Assembly: GCA_013396755.1 (NCBI GenBank)
Contig: VWZF01002924.1
Span: 58,755-122,754, forward strand
Length of the DNA: 64,000 nt
Source of the DNA: Sclerurus mexicanus
Lineage: Eukaryota > Chordata > Aves > Passeriformes > Furnariidae
Reading direction: 5' to 3'
In this document: positions 1 to 12,091 of the stretch, in pieces
How the letters are laid out: the number at the start of each line of letters is the position of its first letter
Position numbering within the stretch: position 1 is the first letter of the stretch
The notes under the pieces: generated by a model
The model's input: only the letters and a program-made list of their open reading frames with translations
Database searches by the model: none
What the model was told of the DNA's origin: nothing
Program-made: the position numbers and the translations under genes

Positions 1-2143
1 TTGGCTGTTCTTTACCTACATTTTCACTCCCTCTGGGTAATGGTAAAATAAGGTAAAATCTCCTATCACAAACTCACTGCAGCATTGTCCATTTATAACT
101 ATGTCAGTGTAATTTAAGGAAGGGGTGAGAGTTCTGCTGGTGAGGTCTTAAAGACTGTTTCATTAAATGTTGGTATTTTGCTCAGAGCTGTTACTTTGCA
201 TTCTCAGCTGCGGGATGTTTTCTCCTGAAATTAAGCCAGGATGTGCTCACTTGCATGGAGCTGTGTGCAAATGCCTTTTTTCCCCTTAAGTCTTGGTGAT
301 CAAAGTTCGTAACTAATTTTGTTCATTTAACACACTAGCCTTGTTCCAGACAAAAATGTTGGTAATGAAATACGGTGATAAGAAATTTTAAGCTTGAAAG
401 AAAATTTTGTATTTCTTCTCTGGGAAATGTAATAAATGACCTTAAAATAGTGTCTTATGTTGATGCTAAACTCAAACTCTTGTTTATCAAGTTTTTTCTT
501 ACAAAAGGAAGAAACATTGTTTCAATCCATAAGGGTCTGATTGCTGAAACACTCACATGTGTTTGTTTTCCTTTCTTTTTTTTCTTCACAGTGACATTTT
601 AGGTCTTGCCTACCTGAAGAGCCTTTTACTTAAAATAATAATTTTCATAAGGATGTGTAATGGTGGAAGAGCACCTGCTGCCTCTGGAGCTTCCTGTAGT
701 TATAGGGATGCTCAAAGTCTGGGTTGCTGCAGCTGGAAGGGCCAGGTCCTCTTCTGAGCTGCTCCCTCACAGGTGATGGTGTAGGTATTGTTCTTGTAAA
801 ACAGGTCAGGGAATGGTGGTGTTTTGTTCTAAAAGTGCTACTTTGCACTGCCCTAAAAACCTTAACTTTGTGATCCTTTGGATCAAGACAGATAATTTCT
901 TATCAGATTAGGTACCTTGTTGGGTTTTGATGGGTTAGGTTTATTTTTTTTGTTTTGGTTCCACTAGTGAGCGTTGTAAATGAGACTTCGGATTTCTGAC
1001 TTATAATAGCAAAGAAGAAAAGTTAAGTAGCTGATTTTGGTTTTTATGAATATTTAGCATTAAGCAGAAATGGATCATAAAAACTTCTGTATATTAGAAA
1101 GCAATGAGACAAGTGACAGTGACATTTTAGTTTTGCCTTATTCTTCTTTAACTCTATGCTCCATGACACCTATGAGGCAAAGACAGACTCACTTAACAAT
1201 AGGGCCTATGGCCTAAAGTTACACTTGTGGCAGCTTTTGATTCGGAGTTGAGCTAAGAAGATCACCTCAGTATTCTTGTCCTTGGAAAGACACTTTGAAG
1301 TCTTTCCTAAAAAGACCTCACAGTAAGATGATTCCATCAAAGACTGCAAAGTTTTAAAGACACTTGTTGCGTGAATGTAGGCAAGGGTTAATGAATTGTA
1401 AAATGTGCAGTTTAATTCACTGCCTTACATTCTCAGTCTTGTGTGAAGTGGCAGTGTAAAGATCTCTTCTGTCCAGGAAGGCATACTGTCCAAGACTGGA
1501 AAGGGAGAAAGAATGGTTAGATTGATTTGGTTTTGGTTTTTTTGTTTGTTTTGGTTTTGTGGGTTTTTGGTTTTTTTTTTTTTTTGTTTAAATTTTTTCC
1601 GCCTTACAATGTAAAAGGCAATTAATTGCTGTAGCCTCAGAGAACTCTGCTCATCTGAGATGTCATTCAGGAGTTTGGCATGATACTAAATACACTTGCC
1701 CTCAGCTATATTCTTTTTCTGTAGTTAACGATGCTGTATAAAGACGATGCTATAGCTATGGATTTTTTTAAAGCTATATGAAGTGGGTTGTACTTAACTC
1801 CTGCACCCCTGCTTTGGGATAATAACCATAGGTTTGTGTTAGAAAGCTGTTCTGTATTGAGACATGTTCCTCAAGTGAAATAACTTACAGACTTGACATA
1901 TCTCTGTTTAATTTTTTTTTATTTTGGGATGTTGGCATCTTAGGGGTGTTAGTGTATCTATGTGTGTATATACACATACATTTATATATGCACATGTGTG
2001 TTGGATAAAACATTGTAGGATACAGAGAAGGAGATAATCTTCCATGCACTAGAGCAGATGGGCCAAGACTCCATAACTTATCCAGCCCTGGCTGTTTAGG
2101 TATTAGTAGAAGTAAACCTTGTTACTAGCTAGACATGCACCTT

Positions 2144-2204
2144 CTCTTTTAAAAAGATATTTTCTTTTAAAAAAAGATATTTTCTTTCAAAAAAGGTATT
2201 TTTA
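2144..2204. repeat. Three-copy A/T-rich tandem repeat, unit about 21 bp
   Basis: Three consecutive units of the form TCTTTTAAAAAGATATTTT, each about 20-21 bp, with small differences in the A run and one T to C change. It is a local minisatellite with no sign of coding function. Confidence 0.75.
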
Positions 2205-4738
2205 AAATACCTCTTTATCCAAGCTTACTTTAAATGATAATATTTTCAAGAGTAATCAGTGATACTGGGATCCTTTGGGTTTTAGATACTTGATTTTAAT
2301 CATGTGTTTAAACAGTGCTAAAATAAAGGCCCCTTTCCACAAGCTGCAACCCTTTGTGGTATCCTAGTAGTGAAAGCATCTCTGCTGTCTTGGGTTGCAA
2401 CTTGATGTGTGCTGTAGGAACAGATGTGAAGCTTGAAGTGCTTTATGCTGCTGGTCATCATACTCATAGCATGGCTGGTTGGACAGGGCTGCCATGGGGG
2501 CTATTGCACAAGGCAGGCCTAGCTGACCTCACCTTGCACTCCTGTTATAGTAGGTCCTGGACTGTCCCCTCTATTCTTCCTGCCTTGCTCCTATTGTTCC
2601 TGACTTAGTAGACCTGTAGTGAACTGAAGCAATGAGAGTGGATAGGTTTGCTCCTGGGTTGGTGAGTTGGATTGGTTCATAGAGGGGTCAGACAAGTACC
2701 ACTGAGGATGGGACCACCTAGTCAGGAACATGGGAGCAGAGTGAGGAAAGAGGATGCCTCTTTTTGGTGGCTGTGGACTGTTGAACTGGCTCAACTGGTG
2801 GTTTTTACTGGCAGGTAAAAATGAATAGGTGATTGTACACTGAAATACATAAAGGTGACTCCTGCAATGTGCTTTGCTATCTCTTGTTCTGGAAATAGTA
2901 AAATAAATTTTAAAAAAAGCTTTACTTTTAAGAACATATTAAACCAGTGCAGTCTTTTTTTCAGTGACTATCTGTCCCTTTCCATTGAATGTTAAAAACT
3001 TAGTCATGAAGTTGAATTTTCACTGTCCCTTGTTTCAAATGCAAATAAACAGTCATTGCATAGTTTTCTGATGTCTTTGAAAGGAAGCTATTTCTGCAAA
3101 GTGAATACAGTCTTTCTGTTATCTGAGCAGCTATCCAGTAGTGGTTGAATCAATTCCTGTATGGAGAGGATGCCTGGAATATAGTTCAGAAATATTGTAG
3201 ATTCATCATTTCTTATAGAGGGATCAGACTGGTGCATTAGTTTTGCCTTTTGGCCACCTCTGGCAAACGACTCCTCATGGAGGATATGGAAAAATAAAAT
3301 AAGGAAACACACTGCTTTCTTTTTATTTTCTTCTTTTTTTTCCTTTTTCTTCTTAAATGAACCTTTGAAGCCTATCAAAATGACATTTGTTGCCTTGCAG
3401 TCGTGTAGTCCTATATTAAAGTGAGGCCATCACTGAAGAACTGCAGGTTTAAAGGATATTTTCTTTGCAAGCTTGCAGAAGGCAAAATTTCTCTGGCCTG
3501 TGTGAGGAAAGTGCTTGGCTTGAGCTCTACCTGTAGGATGAGTACCACTGGGAAAGTTGTTCTCTTCTTATGTACAGGTTGTACTTAGGATTCGTGTAGT
3601 TCATTTGCCTGTGCTGATGAATGGGAGGACATTAAAATGATACTGTACATAATTAGAAAACTCTGCACGGAGAGGCCGATTAAGAGAAGTTGTTGTCCTC
3701 TTCAAGGCAGAGTGAGACGCTTTAGCTCCTTAGGGTGAAGTTATGCAATGTAGTTCGAACTGATGTAATAGCTCTCCTGTCCAAAGGAGGAGAATACACC
3801 CACCCACATTCCTCCTCTGCATGTCTCTCCATCCTCATTTAGCCTGACATTTATCTGACCCTACGCGAAGCTGATGTGTCTTGCTAACATGGCAAGACAA
3901 ACTCTTGCTAAAACTTTTTGTGGTGGGTTAATTTTCTACCATTAATAAGCTGATTTGGTTTACTGCTCTATCAGACAAGTGCCAGGGCAGGTACAAGAGA
4001 GGAGCTGGATGCAGGGCCACCCTTTTCTGACAATGATGAACCATTGGGAGGGAGCTGATAGAACTTCAAGCCAAGACTGCTCCTCTGGTACCTAAATGAG
4101 TGTTGCTGCTTGATGACCCAGTCTCTTCCTACCTTTACTTTGTGCTAGTGCCAGCACTTGTTTGGGTGATGTGCTGAAACATGTTGGCATCTGAACTGCT
4201 GTGAAACCATGGTCTCCAGATGTGATAAAAGAGCTTTACTTGTTTTTGTCTTGGTGAGAATCAGGTTTCACAGAGGACTTAGGTCCCTGATGTCATTATC
4301 CTGGCAGGTGTGTACTGGCATCACATAGCACGTGTGTGTCATTTTGTCTGCCCCCAGATGCTGCTTAGAACTTCAGGCTGCATCTGGTCCTTTAGATTGA
4401 AGTCATGGGTCCCATATCTGAGTGCAGCATTTGCTGAGTAAAATAGGTCCAGTAGATCATACTTCTGCCATTTGTATTGTCAGTGCATGTATTTCATCTA
4501 TTTCAACAAACTACAGTAAGAAATTTGGACCCAACAATAGGTCCCTTGTGGAATAAAATTAGATATTTTATTTTTGGCCTTGATTGCAGTTGTTCTGGAT
4601 ATCAAAGGCTCTTTTAAGTTTTTTGTTTGCTTTTAAAGTCACTGAATAGCCTGTTCATTCTTTACCATTTTCTTCTATTTCTCCCCGTCTTAGAAGTCTT
4701 CATCTGCAAAGAGGTTACTTACTTGTTTTCCTTTGTTT

Positions 4739-4797
4739 TAAGATAAAAGAGATAAAAGAAAGATAAAAAGATAAAAAAGGAAAGATAAAAGAAGATC
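4739..4797. repeat. GATAAAA-type simple repeat
   Basis: Imperfect repeats of AGATAAAA with variable A length and occasional GG. The monotonous GATA cores would match GATA-factor sites by chance, so I attach no regulatory meaning. Confidence 0.75.
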
Positions 4798-6235
4798 CTG
4801 TGGGTTAATTCCAGTGCCTTTGGATACAAAAAATAATTCCAAATCAGAGGATTTTCACCTTTTTCCTACGTTTGCTTGAAAGACCTGTTATAAACAAGGG
4901 CAGTGATATTGTCAAGGGACCGCTCGTTAATCTTTTCTTTAGCAGCGTAATAATATAATAACATAATTTCTTGAGTTAAATGGTAGGATTTTACACTATG
5001 CTTCTGACAGTTTTAAAAATCTATCTTAGGAAATGACAGTAGGATGGGAAGAAGCTTCCAGGATTTCAGGGTATGCAGCACCATGGATGAATGAATGAAG
5101 CCTTGCAGCATATGGTCTGATGATTGTGGAGAAGTTGGCATTTGGCTGTAGGAAAAGTTTCCATTATTTTAGTCATTTCGGTGATGTGAGTCAATGTTAC
5201 CAAGTGTTTTCAGCCTGTCTAGGTATCTGACAATGGTTGGGTGAAGTTTAACGTGTGGGATGCAAACTGCTTGCTATCTTCTGGGTTTTCTACTGAGGTG
5301 ACCACTTTCTGTAATGGGAGTTTTGCCATGAAACCTGAGGGATGCACCCTCCTCAACTCCTGTTCTACCTCTTTAAACCAGGACAGATTGGTTAAAGCAT
5401 GCAGGAAAATTATGGGGTTATTGCAAAATGTTCAAAGAATTTGTTTCTTATTTTTAAATTGTACTGAGATATGACAGTATTCTGGTCTCAAAAGCCCTGG
5501 AGTCTGCAAAACGTGGTGTTAGTCTGCTGGAGAAGAGAGTGCATTCTTAAAGATTGAATGTAAGTAAATTGGAGATAAATAACTGAAGTTTGTTGTGCTC
5601 TGAGAGGGTAGAGGTTGGGTTAAATGAGGCAAAAGGAGTGGCTTTCAGTTGTAGAGCTTGAAATGTTTTTGGTAAAGAGGACCAGAACAGGGCTTCATGC
5701 CCTTTCCTTGGAGGAGGGTAAAAATGCTCCTGTTAAAAAGACAAGCACCATATGATTGTTGAAGGCAGTGGGTGCAGGTGGCAGAAGTTACATGAGTGGA
5801 GGAATTAGTAGCTAGTTTCTTTGTGACCTCGGGAGAGTGTTCCTGTGTACTACAATTTTGGATGATAGTCATGCATGACTTTGAAGAACTTGCCCGGGCA
5901 TCACAGAAACTGTAAGTCACAACACCAGCGTTTACCTTAGTTCTCTCTAAAGAAAGACTTGATGTGTGTTGAAGTGTTCTGATTGAATGACAGCTGTCTT
6001 TATCAGCTTCAAGCAGTGAAGAGTTGCATACTAACCACAAAAATTGCCACTTAAAAATTTGCTTTTTAGACAAAAATGAAAAGGCAAATGAAGAAGTACA
6101 GAAAGAATATGTTTTTTCAAGCTCTCTGCAGCCATCATGTCTAGAAGTATAGGGGATAGTCCTATAACTTTTATAATGCTCCAAGAAAAAGTGCTACATG
6201 TCATGAAATTTGCAGTGCAGTTGTGGAAGTAGCAC

Positions 6236-7111
6236 TGTTATAGTTTCAGAATCTTGCTATGGAATTCCTCTTCCTACCAACACAGAATTTGAAGCTAATG
6301 CCCAATCTCCTACTGTTAGTCAACAAAAGGGATGGCTGAGCACCCGCATTCCGACCTAATGGCTGGGGGAAGGGAGGGAGGTTTTTTCTTTTTTTTTCTT
6401 TTTTCTTTTTTTTTTTTTTTGCAGTGTGCTTGGTGCGGAGCAGTTTTGATCTTTTTTTTCTCCCGGCTGCTGCTGGGGGTAGAGGCATCTCGGAGGGAGT
6501 CTCTCTTCTCGGTTTGGCTCCTCTTCCCCTATTCAGCCCCTAGCTCTGGGCACCCTGTGCCTTGGATTTACAACGGACGTCTTTTTTTTCTGACGGGGTC
6601 AACATTGGTTGAGGGGCTGCTCCTGCCCCGTTTGCGCCCCCTCCAGCCCAGTGCTGCTTCTCTCGAACAAAGGACAGGAGCGCGTCTAATCTATAGCACG
6701 GAGGAGGCTCCGCATCGTCCCTCTGTCCCCAGCGATCCCACGCCAGTCTACTCGGGACCGGCATAGCTCCATCATCGCGACCCCCTGCCGTCTCAGCCCT
6801 GTTCCTGAGAGCCGACCCTGCAGCCAGTCAAGGCGCGACATCACCACCTGCTGCGTGTAAATATAATTGCACCCAAAAGGGACAGACTTTTTCATTTCAT
6901 TTGAAAGCATTGATTACAGACTGTTTGTTTGGTTCATTTTTTCTGGAAATATATATATATAGTAGTTAAGAACCGTTATCCTTTTATATACATTTTCCTG
7001 ATTAAAGTTTGTTCTTAATTTAAGGGAGTTGGGTGGTTATTTTTTGAGGAAAAAGGCCCCTTTCCTTCTCCTGGTCAACATAGATATCTTAGTTTCCTCT
7101 AAACTAAGACA
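6236..7111. mobile_element. Solo LTR, superfamily A, inverted relative to the other A copies
   Basis: This 876-bp block begins TGTTATAGTTTCAGA and ends CTAAACTAAGACA. It is flanked by a perfect 5-bp target duplication AGCAC (6231-6235 and 7112-7116), so both ends are exact. Read on the minus strand it matches the LTRs at 28819, 38297, 41372 and 63642: same TGTCTTAG start, same module (TGCAATTATATTTAC followed by CAGCAGG and GATGTCGCGCC) and same GATTCTGAAACTATAACA end. The middle is rich in CpG (about 6430-6860) and is preceded by a long T-rich tract ending in CAG. In the plus reading there are TATA-like A/T tracts near 6950 and an ATTAAA near 7000, which suggests but does not prove that plus is the transcribed sense. 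Open frames across it are not conserved retroviral genes. No internal region remains. Confidence 0.88.
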
Positions 7112-7116
7112 AGCAC

Positions 7117-7694
7117 CCAGTCTGAACGTGTGGGATGGGTGCATGCACATGTTTAGACATAAAATAGTAATGACGATAGCCTATGTCCTGACCACAGTGA
7201 GCTTGCTTCATTTTTCCGTAACTAAGAAAGGAATTTGGCCCAGTGAGTGAATTTGAAATGCTCTCAGTTGGCCTGAGTGATCCAGTTTTCCTTCATGTTA
7301 TAAGAAACACATGCATTATATGGTCATAGGCGGTGATGGCCATATACCAGAATGCAAATGGTGTACTCTTTGCTGCTGCTGCTTCTTCTCTTAGGCTGCA
7401 CTTGACCAGTTTAAGTTAACCAAGTGGGATAAAACAGGCATAGTGCAAACACTGAGTTAGAACTGGGTGCAAGTCTAGAGTCCTGTTCTGGTAGTCGTTC
7501 TTTTTAGCTCTTTCTCAAAAGGATACATTGTGATCCTAATGCAAAGGAATAATGTGCCAGAAGTTTTATAATGTTCCTTAGGAGAAGTAGAGATTATATA
7601 AGCACCGTTTACAAGTCATCAGTGCCCTTACACCCTCCGATTTTTGTCTTTGCCTATTGCTCCGGATTGCCAAAGGTGACAGGTGTCTGTGGAA
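7117..7694. other. Intronic spacer, nothing recognised
   Basis: Ordinary intronic sequence between an LTR and a CR1 fragment. No exon, RNA gene or obvious repeat was seen. Confidence 0.4.
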
Positions 7695-8702
7695 ACAGCC
7701 TAGTCCAGTTTCCCTGTTCAAAGCATGGTCAGCAAGAGTGGGTTGACCAAGACCCTGTGTGGTTGTGTTTTGAGTATCTCCAAGGATGCAGACTCTTTAA
7801 CCTCTCTGGGTTCCACTGTTTGATCACCTTTATAGTCAAAATAAAACAAAATGAAAACAACCTTATGTTTATGTGTTTCAATTTGTGTCCATTACCTCTT
7901 ATCCTTTCACTCCATACCTGAGAGGAGGAGTCTGGCTCCATCTCCTTTACTACCTCCCATTGGGTGTTAATCATAGGTGGGATTCCTTTCCAAGCCTTCT
8001 CTTCTTGAGAATGAACAGTTCCAGCTCTCTCAGCCTTTCCTTGTGTGATGGATTTGTAGTCCCTTAATTATCTCTGTGGTCCTTCCCTGGATTTGTTGCC
8101 AGCATGTCCATGTCTTGTACAGGGAAGCCCAGCACTGGACACAGTACTGCAGAGGTGACTCCTCCAGTGCTGAGCAGAATCACCTCCCTCAGTCTTCTGG
8201 CAACTCTTCCCAGTGCAGCCTGGGATCTCTTGGGTGTCTCTGCTGTAGAAGCATGCTCTTGGCCCCTGTTCAACTTGCTGTCTATCAGGGCATCCAAATT
8301 CTTCTCTGCAAGGCTGCTTTCTCCTGCAGCATGAGCTGTTGCTTGGGATGATACCTCCCCAGGTGCAGGGCTCTGCAGTTCTTGTTGCTGAACTTCATGA
8401 GATTGCCATAAGCACGTTTCTTCAGCCTTTCAAGGTGCCTCTGAATGGCGGCACAACCCTCTTGTGTAATCAACTGTTTTCTATAATCTGAAAGTTTGCT
8501 AAGGGTGCTCTGTTCCATCATCTAAGTCATTAATAAACATGTTAAACAGTATTAGCCCCAGTATCATACTCTGAAGTCACACCACTAGTAACTGTGCTCC
8601 AGCTGGGTTTCATTCCACCTATCACAATCCTTTGAGCCGAACATCTCAGCCAGTTTTCAATCCACTGCACTTTTCTACTTATCCAGCCCATTTAGAGGTT
8701 GT
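7695..8702 (-). mobile_element. CR1 LINE fragment (3' part), minus strand
   Basis: On the plus strand this reads as the reverse complement of a CR1 retrotransposon 3' region. Recognisable phrases include TTTTGAGTATCTCCAAGGATG, TCTCTCAGCCTTTCCTTGTG, a stretch with ACTGGACACAGTACTGCAGAGGTG, and near the far end CAGCCAGTTTTCAATCCACTG. It lacks the extreme CR1 3' tail with its octamer repeats and is truncated on the other side. Frames are broken, so it is a dead copy. The limits are approximate. Confidence 0.8.
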
Positions 8703-9960
8703 ATGTAGTTAAAATGTGTATCAGTAAGGACCCATCAAACCATTGCTAATTAAGAGATCCAAATAAATATTGCTGGAAACAGGAGATTAAGAAGAATTCG
8801 TAATGGAGAAGCAGATAGAGAAGGCTGCGAAAAACAGGGAGAGGAAAGGAGGTGGATGAGTACAGTTTTGGGTGGATGTTCTGCTAATCAGCTGTAGCTT
8901 TGCTTTTCTTTTGTCTGTAAGAGACTTTGGAAGTGTGGACTGATTTTTGGAGAAAAGCAAGTCAAAATGTTGGGAGAAAAAGTTCACAATCTTTTTTGGA
9001 GATCTAAGAAAGCTGCACAGAAAACCTGAGCCATGCCATGACTCAGTTTCACAAGGACAACTAGCTGAAGTCAATGTACTGGATTCAGACCCTTTTTGTC
9101 CCCATAGGAGAACAATTTTCCTTTGATTACTGTTGATTTATATAAACTTTTCTCTCTTGAGTATGGGAAATGATCCAATACTTAATTACTAGGCATTGTG
9201 AACCTCAGGGTTATGCATGTTATGTGCTTTCAGTTGATACTATTTGGTTTTGTTGAAAGCAAAGCTTCTGATGCGTTGTTATTAGGGTTCCTTCAAAGCT
9301 AATTAAAGCCCTAAGACAGCACTGTTTTATGTTTTTCTATTGTGAAAAACACGTTTATTTTGTTCACAGGCATATGAATTCCTGTATTGCAACTATGAAC
9401 TCTTTTATTGCATAGGGGTGTATCATACTGGGAGAATAGCTCTGGCAAATTCTCCAGTCAATCTATCTGTTGAAACAAACCAGCCAGGGAGGTGTTGGTC
9501 GGCCAATGCTGCTATAGTTAGATGGTTAATTATAGTCAAGGTCGTGTGGGAATTTGTGTTCCTGTCAGTAGTTCTGTGACCAAACATCCTATTTCTGAAT
9601 ACTGGAATTACTCACATACTTCAAATACCATAAATAAGGATACCCTAGGAAAAAACTCAATCCTAAAATGAGCACAAGTGTGACTGTTACCCAGGTTTCC
9701 TATGGAGCTGCATTCCTACCTGTCAGCCAATGGTTCTTTCACCTTTAGGACAGCATCAAATAGATGTGCATGTATCCCTTCAGAAACATTCTCCCCTTGT
9801 CCACCTGTCTGGCCACTGAGTTAAGACATGTTTTGGTGCAAATGCTTGTAATGAATTCGGTGCTAAAAATGTTCTTTGTGTATTCTGGAAAATCAATCTT
9901 TTTTTGAAACTGTATTGTGAATTGAAATGGCATGTGTTGTTTCTGTATATGTAGGGTTTT

Positions 9961-10079
9961 TATGTGTTCTTCTCTGGAACGGTATTACGTGTTTGGTTAT
10001 AGATTTGTGTAGGTTTTTTATTACATGCTTCCCTGAAACGGTACTATGTGTTTGGTTATAAATTTGTAGTGTTTCTGTG
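9961..10079. repeat. Diverged tandem duplication, unit about 60 bp
   Basis: Two adjacent units share the order GGAACGGTATTACGTGTTTG / GAAACGGTACTATGTGTTTG, GGTTATAGATTTGT / GGTTATAAATTTGT and a T-rich end. Mismatches are scattered, so the duplication is not recent. Confidence 0.75.
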
Positions 10080-12038
10080 TAAGGTGGCGGTGCACCTGGC
10101 TATCTAGTTAGGAAAGGGGACAGGGGATAACTTTGAGGGCAATCTGTTGCAGTAGTGGTGTAGCATCTTATCAGGCCTTCAAGGCAAGAGGGGAATTTCC
10201 ATTTATTTAGGTGGCTGTCTTATTGAAAATAGAGGATCCCAGTAAGTAGCACAAAGCTTAATCTATGGAAGCCCACTTTGTAAAATTTGTATTTGCAGGC
10301 TAGCTGATGGTTTTACTTTTCACCTACTACTAATATTTTACAGTCTCGAAGGAACTGTTACCAAAAGGGGAAATAAGATTTTGATGTTCCCAAACATCTT
10401 TCTAAAAGATGGCAACCTTCTAACTTGAAATTGATTTAAAATATGTCTTATTTGTTGCTTGAAGTGTATCGGAGAGTCTGGATGTTACTTCTTCATGATT
10501 TATTTGAGAACATATTTCTTGCTTGACCTTGACTATGATTTTACTTGTACACTGCCTACTTGTTTAACATATTGACGTGGTCTTCCATTTCTGTCTTCTA
10601 GCAGACTCCTCTAAGGGATGGTGGCAGAGCAGGGGGTAATTTTATATGTCAGATTTTCTCAGTATTTCTAATGCTTTAGTCCAGTTGGCATGTGTTAATG
10701 GCAATATTCAAAACAATTTTTTTCTTCATTTTCTTTCTGAAGGTACTTGTTCTTTGTTCTGTCACACATAAGCTGTTTAGAACAGCTGCAACATTTTCAT
10801 GAACACCGGAGGAGTTTTTAGGACTAGTTTCCTACAAAAGTGCAAGTCAGTACATTGATGCTACCAGAAATCATCTTCCATTTTCAGTAAACCTTTCCAT
10901 CTGGAAAACTGTACAAATGGATTTTTCTTCCTTCTGGATGACCCAAGGAAGAATGCAGTTGTAGATGCAACATACGCATTATGCTGTTAGTCAGTTATGC
11001 TGTAAGTCAAAGTTTTTGCAGAGTGCTTTATCTTCGGTGAAGTTGTAGATAGGAGCTATCCCAGGGCAAGAGGTGTTTGTTTTCATTCTTTATTCACTGC
11101 TAGACATTTCAGGGCTCTTGACCTTTATTCAGCCCTTTTGGTTTAGGTAAAATTTTCTCTCCTTCTTTCTGTAAGAGATTGTTCATGGGTTCCATGTCAC
11201 TGGGACAGACAATAATGCATTTTATTCCGTACTAGTCGCCTGAAGGCACGGGTTGATATATTTCAGATAAATGTCAACTTGGATAGCATGTTAGAGGAAC
11301 ATGCAAAAAAAAGGATCATTTGCTTCCCTTTTTTCCAGAAAGCTGGTGGCTTGTGAGGAGAGAATGGATAAAGGAGGGAGGGTAGAAGAAGGAAACATCT
11401 AAACATCCGAGGTTCTTGATCAGGTGGGATGAGCCCAGAATCATGAAATGGCATAGATGCCCAGTTTGAGCAAGTACTGCTGAGTCTTGGAGTGCTGCTG
11501 TGCAAGGAGAGGAAGGTACATCAGCCCTTTAATCAGCTATGTCTCTTCACTATAGAGCATGCTTGGGAAGGATATAAGGAAATCTGTACCAAAAAACCCA
11601 GCAAACAAAGGTTAAAAATACATAGGTCTGCATTCCTGAATTTCTTTTTGCATATGTTTGTTTCTGTGGTTTGGGTTTGTTTTTTTTTTTTTGTGCTTCT
11701 CTGCAGTATCAGCTTTTTATTGTTCACAGAGAGACAAACAGACTCTTAGTTCAGAGGGAAGGGGGTGGTGGGAAGATCTGGGTAAGCATGGGGGAGTGTC
11801 CTATTCACCACCTCAGTCTGGCTCCAGGTGGGAGAATTTTAATGTATAATGAGCAGCAAAGTGTCAGAAAACAAGCAACAATGAAAACAAAATGCAGCCA
11901 GTAACCTTGGGGCTCTGACAGTGAGTAAATGTTTATCAGAGGAGGATTCTGCTGGACATCACCAGATAAGAATGAGTTGATGTCACTCTTGGCAAGGGCA
12001 AGAGCTCGTTTTTTTCCATACAAGCAGCACAACATGGC

Positions 12039-12091
12039 AAGAAGAAGGAGAGGGAAGGGTGGGAAGGAGTGGAGGGGGAAGAGGAAGAGAA
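12039..12091. repeat. Near-homopurine tract
   Basis: A G/A-only run of about 50 bases with a few T interruptions. It is low complexity and probably neutral; long purine tracts can adopt triplex structures in vitro. Confidence 0.6.

Larger units (their letters stand above)
1..6230. other. Probable BORCS5 intron, no gene seen
   Basis: I see no exon or RNA gene in this stretch. The only open frames are short, and none resembles a protein family I know. It is read as BORCS5 intron because the first recognisable BORCS5 exon (35133) starts inside a codon, so an upstream exon must exist, and I could not find one in the window. Simple-sequence patches are a G/T-rich run at 1526-1600, a TA/TG-rich patch near 1958-2000, and the two short tandem repeats listed separately. 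Confidence 0.5.

Noticed and set aside
5645..6184. 179-codon minus-strand frame as a gene
   Set aside because: Its composition (Ser/Cys/Phe-rich) is that of random non-coding DNA, with no family match and no gene context.
6332..6766. 144-codon plus-strand frame in the CpG-rich block as a gene
   Set aside because: The block is inside an LTR with exact target duplications. The frame starts in a poly(T) tract coding Phe runs and resembles no family.
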